64,000 nt of DNA. It comes from Streptomyces sp. NBC_01210. Its GTDB lineage: Bacteria; Actinomycetota; Actinomycetes; Streptomycetales; Streptomycetaceae. This document shows, in pieces, positions 43,881 to 51,684 of this stretch (position 1 is its first letter; each line of letters starts with the position of its first letter). The translations under genes and the position numbers were made by a program. Under the pieces are notes generated by a model. That model made no database searches. It was not told the origin of the DNA and saw nothing but the letters and a program-made list of their open reading frames with translations. The stretch is from contig NZ_CP108549.1 in NCBI RefSeq assembly GCF_036010325.1, positions 3,286,001 through 3,350,000 of the forward strand, given 5' to 3'.

Positions 43881-43905
43881 GGATAGAGCTACGGATTAGA
43901 AGGTC
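43881..43905 (+). pseudogene. tRNA-Arg-like remnant
   Basis: GGATAGAGC directly joined to TACGGATTAGAAGGT resembles the D arm and anticodon arm of an actinomycete tRNA-Arg(ACG), with about seven anticodon-stem bases missing and one change. Flanks do not fold into a cloverleaf, so it is a fragment. The comparison is to remembered tRNA sequence. Confidence 0.45.
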
Positions 43906-44068
43906 TCTGACATCCACGGCTGACATCAATGGCGCCGGACGGAGGCGTACCCCAGCGTCCCTGTCCGGCCGTCGTGTCAGTGAGCAGTGGCAGCCGGAGC
44001 AGGCCCGGATCGAACTCCGAGGTCCATCTCATGGCTTCCGTTCGGCTGCATGGTTCGGTTCCTCCTTC

Positions 44069-44509
44069 TCAGCGCAGTTGCTCGGCCAGTCCGACGATGA
44101 TGCCCTCCGGGCCGCGGAGGTAGCAGAGCAGATAGCTGTCCTCGAACCGGGCGATCTCGCCGACCAGTTCGGCGCCGTGAGGGCGCAGGCGGGCTACGGT
44201 GTCCTCGACGTCGTCGACGGCGAACATGACGCGGTGCGTGCCCAGAATGTTGTGCGGCCGGTTGCGCGGCCCGGCGCTGATCACCGCGGGGCTGCGGTAC
44301 TTCGCCAGCTCGAGCCGGCTGTGACCGTCCGGGGTCCGGACCATCGCGATGTCACAGCGGACGCCGTCGAGTCCGGTGCACTGGTCGGCGAAGGGGCCCT
44401 CGACCTCCGCCCTGCCCTCCAGCTCCATACCGAGTTCCACGAAGAACGCGATGGCGGCATCCATGTCCTCGACGACGATGCCGACGTTGTCCATCCGCTG
44501 AATCGCCAT
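44069..44509 (-). CDS. VOC superfamily (glyoxalase/bleomycin-resistance-like) protein
   Basis: ATG 44509 follows AGGAGAACC; a longer frame extends to 44746 without a site. The 146-residue protein has the paired beta-alpha-beta-beta-beta modules of the vicinal-oxygen-chelate fold. RMDNVGIVVEDMDAAIAFFVELGMELEG opens module one, HRVMFAVDDVEDTVARL opens module two and GPEGIIVGLAEQL ends the protein. Likely ligands include Glu near 70 (SRLELAKY), with His near 92 (HRVMFAV) opening the second module. It may be a lyase, dioxygenase or binding protein; the substrate is unknown. No connection to the ars genes is shown. Confidence 0.85.
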   Translation of the reverse strand: MAIQRMDNVGIVVEDMDAAIAFFVELGMELEGRAEVEGPFADQCTGLDGVRCDIAMVRTPDGHSRLELAKYRSPAVISAGPRNRPHNILGTHRVMFAVDDVEDTVARLRPHGAELVGEIARFEDSYLLCYLRGPEGIIVGLAEQLR

Positions 44510-44984
44510 GCTGGTTCTCCTTCTTCCTCGTGCGGCCGGTGGTGGCCGCTGATGTCCCTGGGACGGAGCCGGTGGCACGTTCTCGACATCCGCAGACCGT
44601 CCACCTGCGTCGGTGGAACCCCCGTCGTTGAGCCAGGTGGTCAGGTGGCACCTGTGACGCCGGTCGTACACGCGTTTGCCAAGTCGAGAAGCGGACTCGT
44701 CCGGGGTCAGGACTCTCTGTCGGGCCCGAGCCATTGCGGTTTTCACAGCCGCACGATTCGGTACGCGCCGCGCGGGCCCGGCGGGCAGCTACGGACACGG
44801 TCATGAGTGCGATCCAGGCTCTCCCCGGCCAGGAGCCGGCCAGCCGCTGCAACGAGCTGTCACAAGCCGCATAGACCTGGGGCCCGTGCACCCGGCCCTC
44901 GACGAGGAGATGGACCGCGCAGGTCGTGATCTGCCCTGACCAGTACCCGGTGAGGGACCCCGCCCGGGGTCCCTCAGTCGAGTG
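44510..44984. other. 475-bp intergenic stretch between VOC gene and helicase end
   Basis: No gene is supported. It includes a CAGGTG-G-CACCTG palindrome (44642-44654) about 130 bp upstream of the VOC start, possibly an operator, and the helicase terminator near 44960. Several ORFs cross it on both strands, but none has a ribosome-binding site together with biased codon use. Confidence 0.5.
44951..44976 (-). terminator. terminator of the DEAD-box helicase gene
   Basis: TGAGGGACCCCG, CC and CGGGGTCCCTCA form a perfect 12-bp inverted repeat, 9 bp past the helicase stop codon. Confidence 0.85.
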
Positions 44985-46523
44985 CTAGGCGGCGCGACGG
45001 ACCCGTGCGGCCTTCCGGGCCTCGGCGGTCTGGCGGGCCTCGGCGGACCGGCGGGACTCGCTACCGGCGCGGCCGGGCCGACCCGGGCGGGTGCCCCGGC
45101 CGCGGAACGGGGCGCCGCCGCGCTTGGGGCGCTCCGTGACGGGTGCGCTGACGGTGATGGGGATGCCGGAGGGGGGCTGGGCGCCGGTGATGCGGCTGAG
45201 TTCGGCTTCGCCGGAGCGGACGTGGGTGGTGTGCGGGGTGATGCCGGCGTCTGCCATGAGGCGTGCCATGTCGCGGCGCTGGTTGGGCAGGACCAGGGTG
45301 ACGACGCTGCCGGACTCGCCGGCGCGGGCGGTGCGGCCGCCGCGGTGCAGGTAGTCCTTGTGGTCGCTGGGCGGGTCGACGTTGACGACGAGGTCGAGGT
45401 TGTCGACGTGGATGCCGCGGGCTGCGACGTTGGTGGCCACCAGCGCGGTGACGTGGCCGGTCTTGAACTGGGCCAGGGTGCGGTTGCGCTGGGGCTGGGA
45501 CTTGCCGCCGTGCAGCGCGGCGGCGCGTACGCCGCTGTTGAGCAGGTGCTTGGTGAGCTGGTCCACGGCGTGCTTGGTGTCCAGGAACATGATCACGCGG
45601 CCGTCGCGGGCTGCGATCTCGGTGGTGGTGGCGTACTTGTCGGCGCCGTGGACATGCAGGACGTGGTGCTCCATCGTGGTGACCGCGCCCGCGGAGGGGT
45701 CGACGGAGTGGACCACCGGGTCGTGGAGGTAGCGGCGCACCAGCAGGTCGACATTGCGGTCCAGGGTGGCCGAGAACAGCATCCGCTGGCCCTCGGGGCG
45801 TACCTGGTCGAGGAGTTCGGTGACCTGGGGCATGAACCCCATGTCGGCCATCTGGTCGGCTTCGTCCAGGACGGTGATGTCCACCCGGTCCAGACGGCAG
45901 TCCTTGCGCTCGATAAGGTCCTTGAGGCGGCCCGGCGTCGCCACCACGACCTCGGCCCCGGCGCGCAGCGCACTGGCCTGGCGGCCGATCGACATACCGC
46001 CGACCACGGTGGCCAGTCGCAGCTTCAGCGACCGGGCGTAGGGGGTGAGCGCGTCGGTGACCTGCTGAGCCAGCTCGCGGGTGGGAACCAGGACCAGCGC
46101 CAGCGGCTGACGGGGCTCGGCACGCCTGCCCTCGGTACGGGCCAGCAACGCCAGACCGAAGGCGAGCGTCTTGCCCGAACCGGTACGCCCGCGGCCCAGC
46201 ACGTCCCGACCGGCCAGGGAGTTCGGCAGCGTCGCCGCCTGGATCGGGAACGGCTCGTTCATGCCGAGGCCGGTGAGCGTCTTCAGCAGCTCGACCGGCA
46301 TGTCGAGTTCGCCGAAGGTCGCGGCCGCGGGGAGGGCCGGTGTGATGGTGACCGGCAGCGCGAACTCGCCCTGCCGCGCGGCGGGACGGCGCCCGTAGCC
46401 GCCGGAACGGTTGCCGGGGCGACCCTGGCCCTGCGGGCGGAAGCGGGCGCCCCGGTCGGAACCGGCGGAGCCACCCTTGCGGGGGTTGGAGAAACGGTCG
46501 TTCGTGCGAACTGAGCGGTTCAT
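44985..46523 (-). CDS. DEAD-box ATP-dependent RNA helicase
   Basis: The 512-residue helicase is read from ATG 46523 behind GAGGAAGG. After a Gly/Arg-rich N-terminal tail (about 1-55) the motifs appear in order: Q motif region (GMNEPFPIQAATLP), I (GRTGSGKT), Ia (VPTRELAQQV), II (VLDEADQMADMGF), III (FSATLD), IV (VIMFLDTKHAVDQL), V (TNVAARGIHV) and VI (HRGGRTARAG). The C-terminal 80 residues are basic, with RG-like repeats that bind RNA. It resembles cold-inducible RhlE/CsdA-type helicases. A cold-shock protein gene lies directly upstream on the same strand, so the pair may act together on mRNA structure. Confidence 0.95.
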   Translation of the reverse strand: MNRSVRTNDRFSNPRKGGSAGSDRGARFRPQGQGRPGNRSGGYGRRPAARQGEFALPVTITPALPAAATFGELDMPVELLKTLTGLGMNEPFPIQAATLPNSLAGRDVLGRGRTGSGKTLAFGLALLARTEGRRAEPRQPLALVLVPTRELAQQVTDALTPYARSLKLRLATVVGGMSIGRQASALRAGAEVVVATPGRLKDLIERKDCRLDRVDITVLDEADQMADMGFMPQVTELLDQVRPEGQRMLFSATLDRNVDLLVRRYLHDPVVHSVDPSAGAVTTMEHHVLHVHGADKYATTTEIAARDGRVIMFLDTKHAVDQLTKHLLNSGVRAAALHGGKSQPQRNRTLAQFKTGHVTALVATNVAARGIHVDNLDLVVNVDPPSDHKDYLHRGGRTARAGESGSVVTLVLPNQRRDMARLMADAGITPHTTHVRSGEAELSRITGAQPPSGIPITVSAPVTERPKRGGAPFRGRGTRPGRPGRAGSESRRSAEARQTAEARKAARVRRAA

Positions 46524-46757
46524 GGAGAACCTTCCTCGATATGGCACGTATCGAGGAATTCTCGGCAGGAATGAGCCGAATGAATTGCAAGAACGAGCCG
46601 AATAAAAGACTGAAACGAACCGGCCGCACCGGCGCAGAAAATAGCGACGCCTGGCATCAGGCCGCCAGGGATCCACAGGATGAGGCGGCTGGGGCCGGAT
46701 CATGGGGGCGCGGGCAGACCATTACGGGGCGTCGCGCAAACCCTGCAAACAGCAACG

Positions 46758-46793
46758 AGCTGGGGCCCGCACCCCAAGGTGCGCGCCCCAGCT
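46758..46793 (-). terminator. terminator of the cold-shock gene
   Basis: AGCTGGGGC and GCCCCAGCT enclose a second short stem (GCACC/GGTGC), giving a nearly continuous hairpin about 20 bp past the gene. Confidence 0.8.
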
Positions 46794-46811
46794 GCGTCGT
46801 GCGTGTCAGCG

Positions 46812-47015
46812 TCAGGCGGGAACGATGTTCTCCGCCTGCGGGCCCTTCTGGCCCTGCGTGACGTCGAAGTTCACCTTCTGGCCTTCCTGAAGCTCACGGA
46901 AGCCCTGGGTGGCGATGTTCGAGTAGTGGGCGAAGACGTCGGGGCCGCCGCCGTCCTGCTCGATGAAGCCGAAACCCTTTTCCGCGTTGAACCACTTGAC
47001 GGTGCCAGTAGCCAT
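46812..47015 (-). CDS. csp: CspA-family cold-shock protein
   Basis: The 67-residue single cold-shock domain reads [19 protein letters not shown], with RNP1 KGFGFIEQ and RNP2 DVFAHYSNI. It is a nucleic-acid chaperone that melts mRNA structure. ATG 47015 follows AAGGAGATAT. Streptomyces genomes carry several paralogues, so cold induction cannot be assumed. The unusually structured leader suggests post-transcriptional control. Confidence 0.95.
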   Translation of the reverse strand: MATGTVKWFNAEKGFGFIEQDGGGPDVFAHYSNIATQGFRELQEGQKVNFDVTQGQKGPQAENIVPA

Positions 47016-47341
47016 GTCATATCTCCTTCGGGGCAGTGCCCGGGGTTCGCACGGTGCGAACCCTGGCGTCGCCGCGATGATTACCCCGTCCGGAAAACAT
47101 CACCGAAAATACAAAAGTGCCCGATGGCATAAAGCCATCAAAGGCACTTGAAGTCTATGGGAACCACAACTGCAACTGGGATCAACGGTAGCACGGCGCG
47201 AGCATCCGAGCAGGGCAGGTACTACTTTTTCGGCCGTCACCCCCATGAACGCTCGGCACACACCGCGCAAATTTCTGAACCTGCTGCGACAGATATTCGC
47301 TGCAGCAGAAGCAAGTGGGGGCCGGATGTCGGCGTACGAGG
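47016..47341 (-). promoter_or_regulatory. structured 5' leader and promoter region of the cold-shock gene
   Basis: No gene lies here. Two hairpins occur in the presumed leader. The first is a 10-bp inverted repeat GGGTTCGCAC/GTGCGAACCC (47043-47063), about 15 bases from the ribosome-binding site. The second is a double hairpin AAGTGCC...GGCACTT enclosing GATGGC...GCCATC (47115-47149). The DNA between them is AT-rich for this genome. A further imperfect CTGCTGCGAC/CTGCAGCAG dyad lies near 47283-47310, in the probable promoter zone of the unit. Confidence 0.65.
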
Positions 47342-47812
47342 CTACAGCGCGGCAGTGACCAGCAGCGCGAACGATGCGAGCGTGAACAGGGTCCGGATCA
47401 GATGGAAGAGGTTCCAGCGGGACTCGAAGGCGGCGCGCGCCTGACCGGTGGGGACAGCCGGGGAGGCCGACTCGGCCGAGGCGAGGGCGTTGTTCAGCGG
47501 GATGTTGCCGCCGATGGTGATGAGGTTGTTGAGGACCGCGCAGACCAGGCCCGCGATGATCAGGCACCGCTGGGTGTCCGTGCGGCCGTCGACCGGGACG
47601 GCGAGGGCCGCGGCCGGGAACACCATGATCGCGAGGAAGACCAGAACGAACACGGCGCGCGGCACGGTCTCGTTGATGCGGTTCATGGCCGGCACGAACT
47701 GGTCGTCCGACAGCCGGGCGAGCGCGGGCATGATCCCGGTCTGGAAGATCAGCATCATGCCCGCGTACAGGCCTGTGGAGATGATGGCTAGGGCGAGCAG
47801 AAGAGTGGCCAT
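47342..47812 (-). CDS. DUF1772 (anthrone-oxygenase-like) membrane protein
   Basis: The 156-residue protein has four membrane helices: LLLALAIISTGLYAGMMLIF, AVFVLVFLAIMVFPAAALAV, CLIIAGLVCAVLNNLITI and IRTLFTLASFALLVTA. Conserved DUF1772 elements are the first helix with AGMMLIFQTGIMPAL and the polar NxxITIGGNIPLNN stretch. Some members are linked to anthrone oxidation or to noncatalytic roles. I read it from ATG 47812; ATGs at 47821 and 47824 are in frame, and none has a clear site. It stands alone. Confidence 0.85.
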   Translation of the reverse strand: MATLLLALAIISTGLYAGMMLIFQTGIMPALARLSDDQFVPAMNRINETVPRAVFVLVFLAIMVFPAAALAVPVDGRTDTQRCLIIAGLVCAVLNNLITIGGNIPLNNALASAESASPAVPTGQARAAFESRWNLFHLIRTLFTLASFALLVTAAL

Positions 47813-47932
47813 GGCGCACATCATGGCGGGGTGGGGCGGGCGATGCAGCAACCTTGCGGTGCGGACACTGACGGATCCGTGAGGGAAAGCCTCCGCCCCC
47901 GCCGCAGGCGGGACGCCACAGCCCCGTCCCCG

Positions 47933-47981
<49 letters not shown>

Positions 47982-48011
47982 CAGTGCGGAGGGCGCCCGT
48001 GGACCCCACGA

Positions 48012-49601
48012 TCAGTCCCTCAGCCGCTGCGCCTGCCCGATCGCGTCCGCCAGCTGGTGCACCGCGCTGTCCTCCGTCGAGCCCGCCAGCTTCCTGGCCC
48101 GTTCGGCGAGTTCACCGAGCCCCGGCGCGCCCGGCATCGAACCGCCCCGCAGCGACTCGGCGAAGTACGCCGCGACCGCGGTGACCTGGAACCTCTTGGA
48201 GGCGCCGTCCCACAGCGCGCCGTCGACCGCGTCCGCCTCGACCGAGCCCGTCTGCTCGTGCGGCGCCCGCGTATTGGGGTCGAGCCAGCGCACCGTAGCC
48301 GTCGCGAGATGGCCACTCGCACCTTCCCGGAGCCGTACGGCATAGAGCGCCGTCACCGTGTGACCGGGGCCGATCTCGCCGCCGTCCACACGGTCGTTAC
48401 GGAAGTCCTCGTCCGCGACCGCGCGGTTCTCGTACCCGATGAGCCGGAACTGCTTGACGGTCTTCGGATCGAAGGCCACCTGCGCCTTGGCGTCCCGGGC
48501 GCGCAGTTCGACATGGGTGGGCAGCTGGTCGACGAAGACCTTCCTGGCCTGCTCGCTGGTGGAGACATACGTGGTGTGCCCGTCGCCCTTGTCCGCGAGC
48601 CGCTCCATCAGCGCATCGCCGTACTGGCTGCCGACACCGACGCCGAAGAGCGTGATGCCGTACTCGCGTCGGGCATCATCGATCCGGCCGAGGATCGCGT
48701 CGGCATCGGTCTCGCCGGTGTTGGCGAGTGCGTCGGAGAGCAGGACGACGCGGTTGGTGGCTCCGCGCCTGCGCCCCTCGACGGCCTCGTCGTAACCGGC
48801 CCGTACGCCCGCCTCCACATTGGTGGAGTCGGTCGGCTCCAGGCCGTCGATCACCGTGTGGATACGGTCGCGGTTGTCGTCGATCCGGGTCATCGACAGC
48901 CGTGTCTCGGCCTCGTCGCTGAAGGTGACGATGGCGATCGAGTCGTCGTCGCGCAGCGCGTCGGTGAGAATGCCCAGCGACTCCTTCACCAGGTCGAGCC
49001 GGCCGGGCTCGGCCATGGAGCCGGAGATGTCGATCACGAAGGTGAGGGCCGCGGGCGGCCGTTCGCCCTTGCGGTCGGAGGGGCGGGTGGAGAGTCCGAC
49101 GCGTACGAGCGACCAGTCCTCGCCGCCGGCCTCGCCCTCGGCGCTCCGGGGACGCGCACCGTCGACCGTCACCGAGAAGCCGTTGCTCTTCGGCCTCGGA
49201 TAGTCCTGGCGGAAGCTGTTGATGAACTCCTCGGGCCGGATGTCGGCCCGCTTCGGCCGTTGCCCGTCGCCAAGCGTGCGGCGGGCATAGCCGTACGAGG
49301 CGGTGTCCACGTCGAGCGCGAAGGTCGACAGATAGTCGGCCGCCGGTGTGGACTCCTGGAACTCATCGCCGCGCCGCTCCGCCTCCTTCGCACCGTCCGT
49401 CCCGGCTGCGGGTGCTCCTCCGCCGCCGTCCGGCGCTCTCGGCGCGGGTGCCGGCTTCGCGCCGTCGTGCGCCCGCTGTTCGGCTCCGCTTCGGGAGGCC
49501 CGGTTGTCCTGGCCGCTTCCACTGCAGCCGGTGGTGAGCAGCATGCCGCCGGCCAGAACCGCGGCCAGCGCTCCCCTGTACGTCCTTGCGCAGAGCTTCA
49601 T
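48012..49601 (-). CDS. YfbK-like lipoprotein with vWA and DUF3520 domains
   Basis: The 529-residue lipoprotein has lipobox LTTGC with Cys26 and then a disordered Ser/Pro/Ala-rich region (about 30-80). A von Willebrand-type N-terminal domain follows (YLSTFALDVDTASYGYARR, FINSFRQDYP). The vWA domain (about 185-365) has an intact metal site: FVIDISGSMAEPGRLD, then TDSTNVEAGVRAGYDEA and VVLLSDALANTG. The DUF3520 C-terminus contains EVTVLYAVRL-like HTVTALYAVRLREG. It is tethered outside the membrane and probably organises a surface complex. It appears to be monocistronic. Confidence 0.92.
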   Translation of the reverse strand: MKLCARTYRGALAAVLAGGMLLTTGCSGSGQDNRASRSGAEQRAHDGAKPAPAPRAPDGGGGAPAAGTDGAKEAERRGDEFQESTPAADYLSTFALDVDTASYGYARRTLGDGQRPKRADIRPEEFINSFRQDYPRPKSNGFSVTVDGARPRSAEGEAGGEDWSLVRVGLSTRPSDRKGERPPAALTFVIDISGSMAEPGRLDLVKESLGILTDALRDDDSIAIVTFSDEAETRLSMTRIDDNRDRIHTVIDGLEPTDSTNVEAGVRAGYDEAVEGRRRGATNRVVLLSDALANTGETDADAILGRIDDARREYGITLFGVGVGSQYGDALMERLADKGDGHTTYVSTSEQARKVFVDQLPTHVELRARDAKAQVAFDPKTVKQFRLIGYENRAVADEDFRNDRVDGGEIGPGHTVTALYAVRLREGASGHLATATVRWLDPNTRAPHEQTGSVEADAVDGALWDGASKRFQVTAVAAYFAESLRGGSMPGAPGLGELAERARKLAGSTEDSAVHQLADAIGQAQRLRD

Positions 49602-49987
49602 CTGGGCTCCCCTGGATCGTCAGCACTTGTGAATGTGACGTTCGAGGAGGCCCGAAGGAGCAGACGAACGAGTTGCGGATCAATCTCAATGCGGCAACGG
49701 CGGGCGGAAGTTGCCCCGGCCGGGAGGGCAACCCCCTCAGTGGCTCAAGGGCTCGCTCAGCTCTCTTCCCTGCTCGCTCTGCGACTCTCGTGCCTCAAGC
49801 GTGCCCCGCCCCGGCGTCGGAACCGAAGGGACTGGCAAGGACTCGCCAGTCCCTGAGCAGCCGCTTGTCACCATGCGCTGCCATATGCGTTCATGGAGTG
49901 GCGCACGGCTCCGAGGGGACGGACCGCGCGGATCGTCAGGCGGTTTGACACACGGCCTGGCAGGCGGATTGACGGGGGTGATCGGCC
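49602..49987. promoter_or_regulatory. divergent promoter region between the YfbK-like and LuxR-type genes
   Basis: These 386 bp hold no gene. A perfect 9-bp dyad GGGACTGGC-N8-GCCAGTCCC (49828-49853) lies midway and may be an operator or a short RNA hairpin. TTTGACA near 49946 is a possible -35 element for the rightward gene. Confidence 0.5.
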
Positions 49988-50737
49988 ATGGTCGTGGGGA
50001 TGGTTCCGGGCTCCGTGCTCGGCCGGGAGGTTTCGCGGCAAGTCCCACGGGAGGTTTCGCGGGACGTTTCAAAGGAGATTTCGCGGGCCGTCCTGCGGGA
50101 GGTGCCGGGGCAGCCGGTTCACGGAGTGGCACAGGTGAAAGCGGCCCTGACCAGCCTGGTCCGCTCCGCTCGCCATGAGCTCCTCAGCTTCGACAATCCG
50201 GCCGGCGCACTGGGCCACGGCATCCCGGAGCCCTTCCTGGAGTTCGCCGGCGCATGCGTGCGCACGGCCGCTGCACAGACCGCGACGGTACGGCGGATCG
50301 CACCCCGGCACGGGCTGACTCATCTCACGGCACCCTGGCTCAGTCCCGGCGCGGCCCGGGTGACCGACTCGATCCCGTTCAAGATGCTCGTCGCGGATCG
50401 TACGGTCGCGGCCGTCCCCCTCGATCTCGAACTGCACTACAACGGCCTGCTGCTGATCCGCGATCCCGTTGTCGTCCAGGCCCTGGTCCGTGCGCACCGC
50501 TCCTGGTGGGACACCGGCGACGATCTGACCGGCCAGGCCATACCCGGCGCCTTACCCGTCCATCTGCAGCCGGTCCTGCAGGCCCTGCTGGCCGGGCTCA
50601 CGGACGAGACGGCCGCAACCCGGCTCGGCATGTCAGGGCGTACGTACAGCCGCCGCGTCGGTCAACTGCTCACCGCCCTCGGCACGACGAGCCGCTTCCG
50701 GGCGGGAGCGGAAGCGGCTCGTCGGGGCTGGGTCTAG
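49988..50737 (+). CDS. LuxR-type helix-turn-helix regulator with an N-terminal tetrapeptide repeat
   Basis: The 249-residue protein is read from ATG 49988 (GGGGGTG upstream). GTG 50135 has a better GGAG site and would omit the repeat. Residues 14-41 are seven tetrapeptides of the form E-V-S-R (EVSR, QVPR, EVSR, DVSK, EISR, AVLR, EVPG). The central domain (about 50-185) resembles the phospholipase-D-like/TrmB-type sensor seen in streptomycete regulators (LTSLVRSARHELLSFD). A C-terminal LuxR-like HTH spans about 190-240 (LLAGLTDETAATRLGMSGRTYSRRV). The ligand and targets are unknown. The last 50 bases form a large inverted repeat. Confidence 0.82.
   Translation: MVVGMVPGSVLGREVSRQVPREVSRDVSKEISRAVLREVPGQPVHGVAQVKAALTSLVRSARHELLSFDNPAGALGHGIPEPFLEFAGACVRTAAAQTATVRRIAPRHGLTHLTAPWLSPGAARVTDSIPFKMLVADRTVAAVPLDLELHYNGLLLIRDPVVVQALVRAHRSWWDTGDDLTGQAIPGALPVHLQPVLQALLAGLTDETAATRLGMSGRTYSRRVGQLLTALGTTSRFRAGAEAARRGWV
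50025..50106 (+). repeat. 24-bp tandem repeat, 3.4 units
   Basis: Units begin at 50025, 50049, 50073 and 50097 with the consensus gggaggtttcgcgg. Each 24-bp unit encodes eight residues, that is two tetrapeptides. Confidence 0.88.
50685..50724 (+). terminator. 16-bp perfect hairpin inside the end of the LuxR-type gene
   Basis: CGACGAGCCGCTTCCG, an 8-base loop and CGGAAGCGGCTCGTCG lie wholly within the last 18 codons. It probably ends transcription for this gene, and may also act on the convergent ABC permease unit. Confidence 0.8.
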
Positions 50738-50762
50738 CAAGAGCCCGGCCTCCTGCGGCACG

Positions 50763-50825
50763 TCCTGCGACATCTCCTGCACGCCTCGTACGGCATGTGG
50801 CACGGCATGTCCTGCGACATCTCCT
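50763..50825. repeat. direct repeat at the convergent gene junction
   Basis: tcctgcgacatctcct occurs at 50763-50778 and 50810-50825, within a region rich in further ggcatg and cacg echoes, between the two convergent stop codons. Confidence 0.75.
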
Positions 50826-51684
50826 ACGACACGATGTCCTTGCGGGAGAAGTTCCGGAAGGCAAGCGCGAACAGCACCAGGGCGTAGGTCACCGAGACCG
50901 CCGCGCCCTTCACCATGCCGTTCCACTCCAGCTGTGGCTGCAGCGCGTCGATCCAGGCGAACTGCCAGTGCGCGGGCAGCACATCACGCCACGAGCCGAG
51001 GGCGGTGACCGCGTCCAGCACATTGCCGATGATCGTCAGACCGACCGCTCCGCCGACCGCTCCGAGCGGGGCGTCGGTCTTGGTGGAAAGCCAGAACGCA
51101 AGCCCCGCCGTGACCAGTTGGGAGACAAAGATGAACGCCACGACCAGGGCAAGACGCGCCACGGTGTCGCCGGCGGCCAGGGAGCCGCCACCCGTGGGAA
51201 GCTTCAGCGGGCCCCAGCCGTACGCCATGGTCCCCGCCGCCAGACCGACCAGCGGCAGCAGCACCATGGCCGCCGCGCTGAAGCCGAGCGCCACCGCCAG
51301 CTTGGACCACAGCAGTCGGGAGCGCGGGACGGGTGCGGCCAGCAGATAGCGCAGAGAGGACCAGCTCGCCTCCGAGGCCACGGTGTCCCCGTGGAACAGC
51401 GCCACCGGCACCACCAACAGGAAGCCCGCCGAGACGAACAGACAGGTGGCGGCGAAGTTCGCGCCGGACGCGGTGGCCGTGTCCATCAGGGTCACCCGGC
51501 TGCTGTCCCCACCGTCCGGCGTGCCGCCGATCGCGAAGGCGGCGATCAGGATGAGGGGCAGCGCGGCAAGGATCCCCGCCATCACCAGCGTCCGCCTGCG
51601 CTTCAGCTGCCGTACGGCCTCGACACGCAGCGGCAGCGTGTGCCGTGCCCGGTAGCCCGGGGCCGACTCGACCAGCGTGCTCAT
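50824..51684 (-). CDS. ABC-2-type exporter permease
   Basis: The 286-residue permease starts at ATG 51684, sharing ATGA with the stop of the hydrolase/ATPase fusion. It has six membrane helices, the first being TLVMAGILAALPLILIAAFAIGG and others being CLFVSAGFLLVVPVALFHGD, ALGFSAAAMVLLPLVGLAAGTMA and LALVVAFIFVSQLVTAGLAFWL. It matches the ABC2 family of antibiotic, lipid or polysaccharide exporters. It must pair with the ATPase domain of its partner; the exported substrate is unknown. Confidence 0.92.
   Translation of the reverse strand: MSTLVESAPGYRARHTLPLRVEAVRQLKRRRTLVMAGILAALPLILIAAFAIGGTPDGGDSSRVTLMDTATASGANFAATCLFVSAGFLLVVPVALFHGDTVASEASWSSLRYLLAAPVPRSRLLWSKLAVALGFSAAAMVLLPLVGLAAGTMAYGWGPLKLPTGGGSLAAGDTVARLALVVAFIFVSQLVTAGLAFWLSTKTDAPLGAVGGAVGLTIIGNVLDAVTALGSWRDVLPAHWQFAWIDALQPQLEWNGMVKGAAVSVTYALVLFALAFRNFSRKDIVS

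Larger units (their letters stand above)
43335..44068. other. 734-bp gene-poor stretch downstream of arsI
   Basis: I find no convincing gene on either strand. Codon-position bias is lost and short ORFs conflict. A minus-strand fragment (about 43560-43700) that reads NGKWSNFPWSVLPVVRKSGEP may be a decayed coding remnant. The stretch also has a 20-bp tandem duplication and a tRNA-like segment, described separately. It looks like the scarred edge of an island. Confidence 0.6.
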
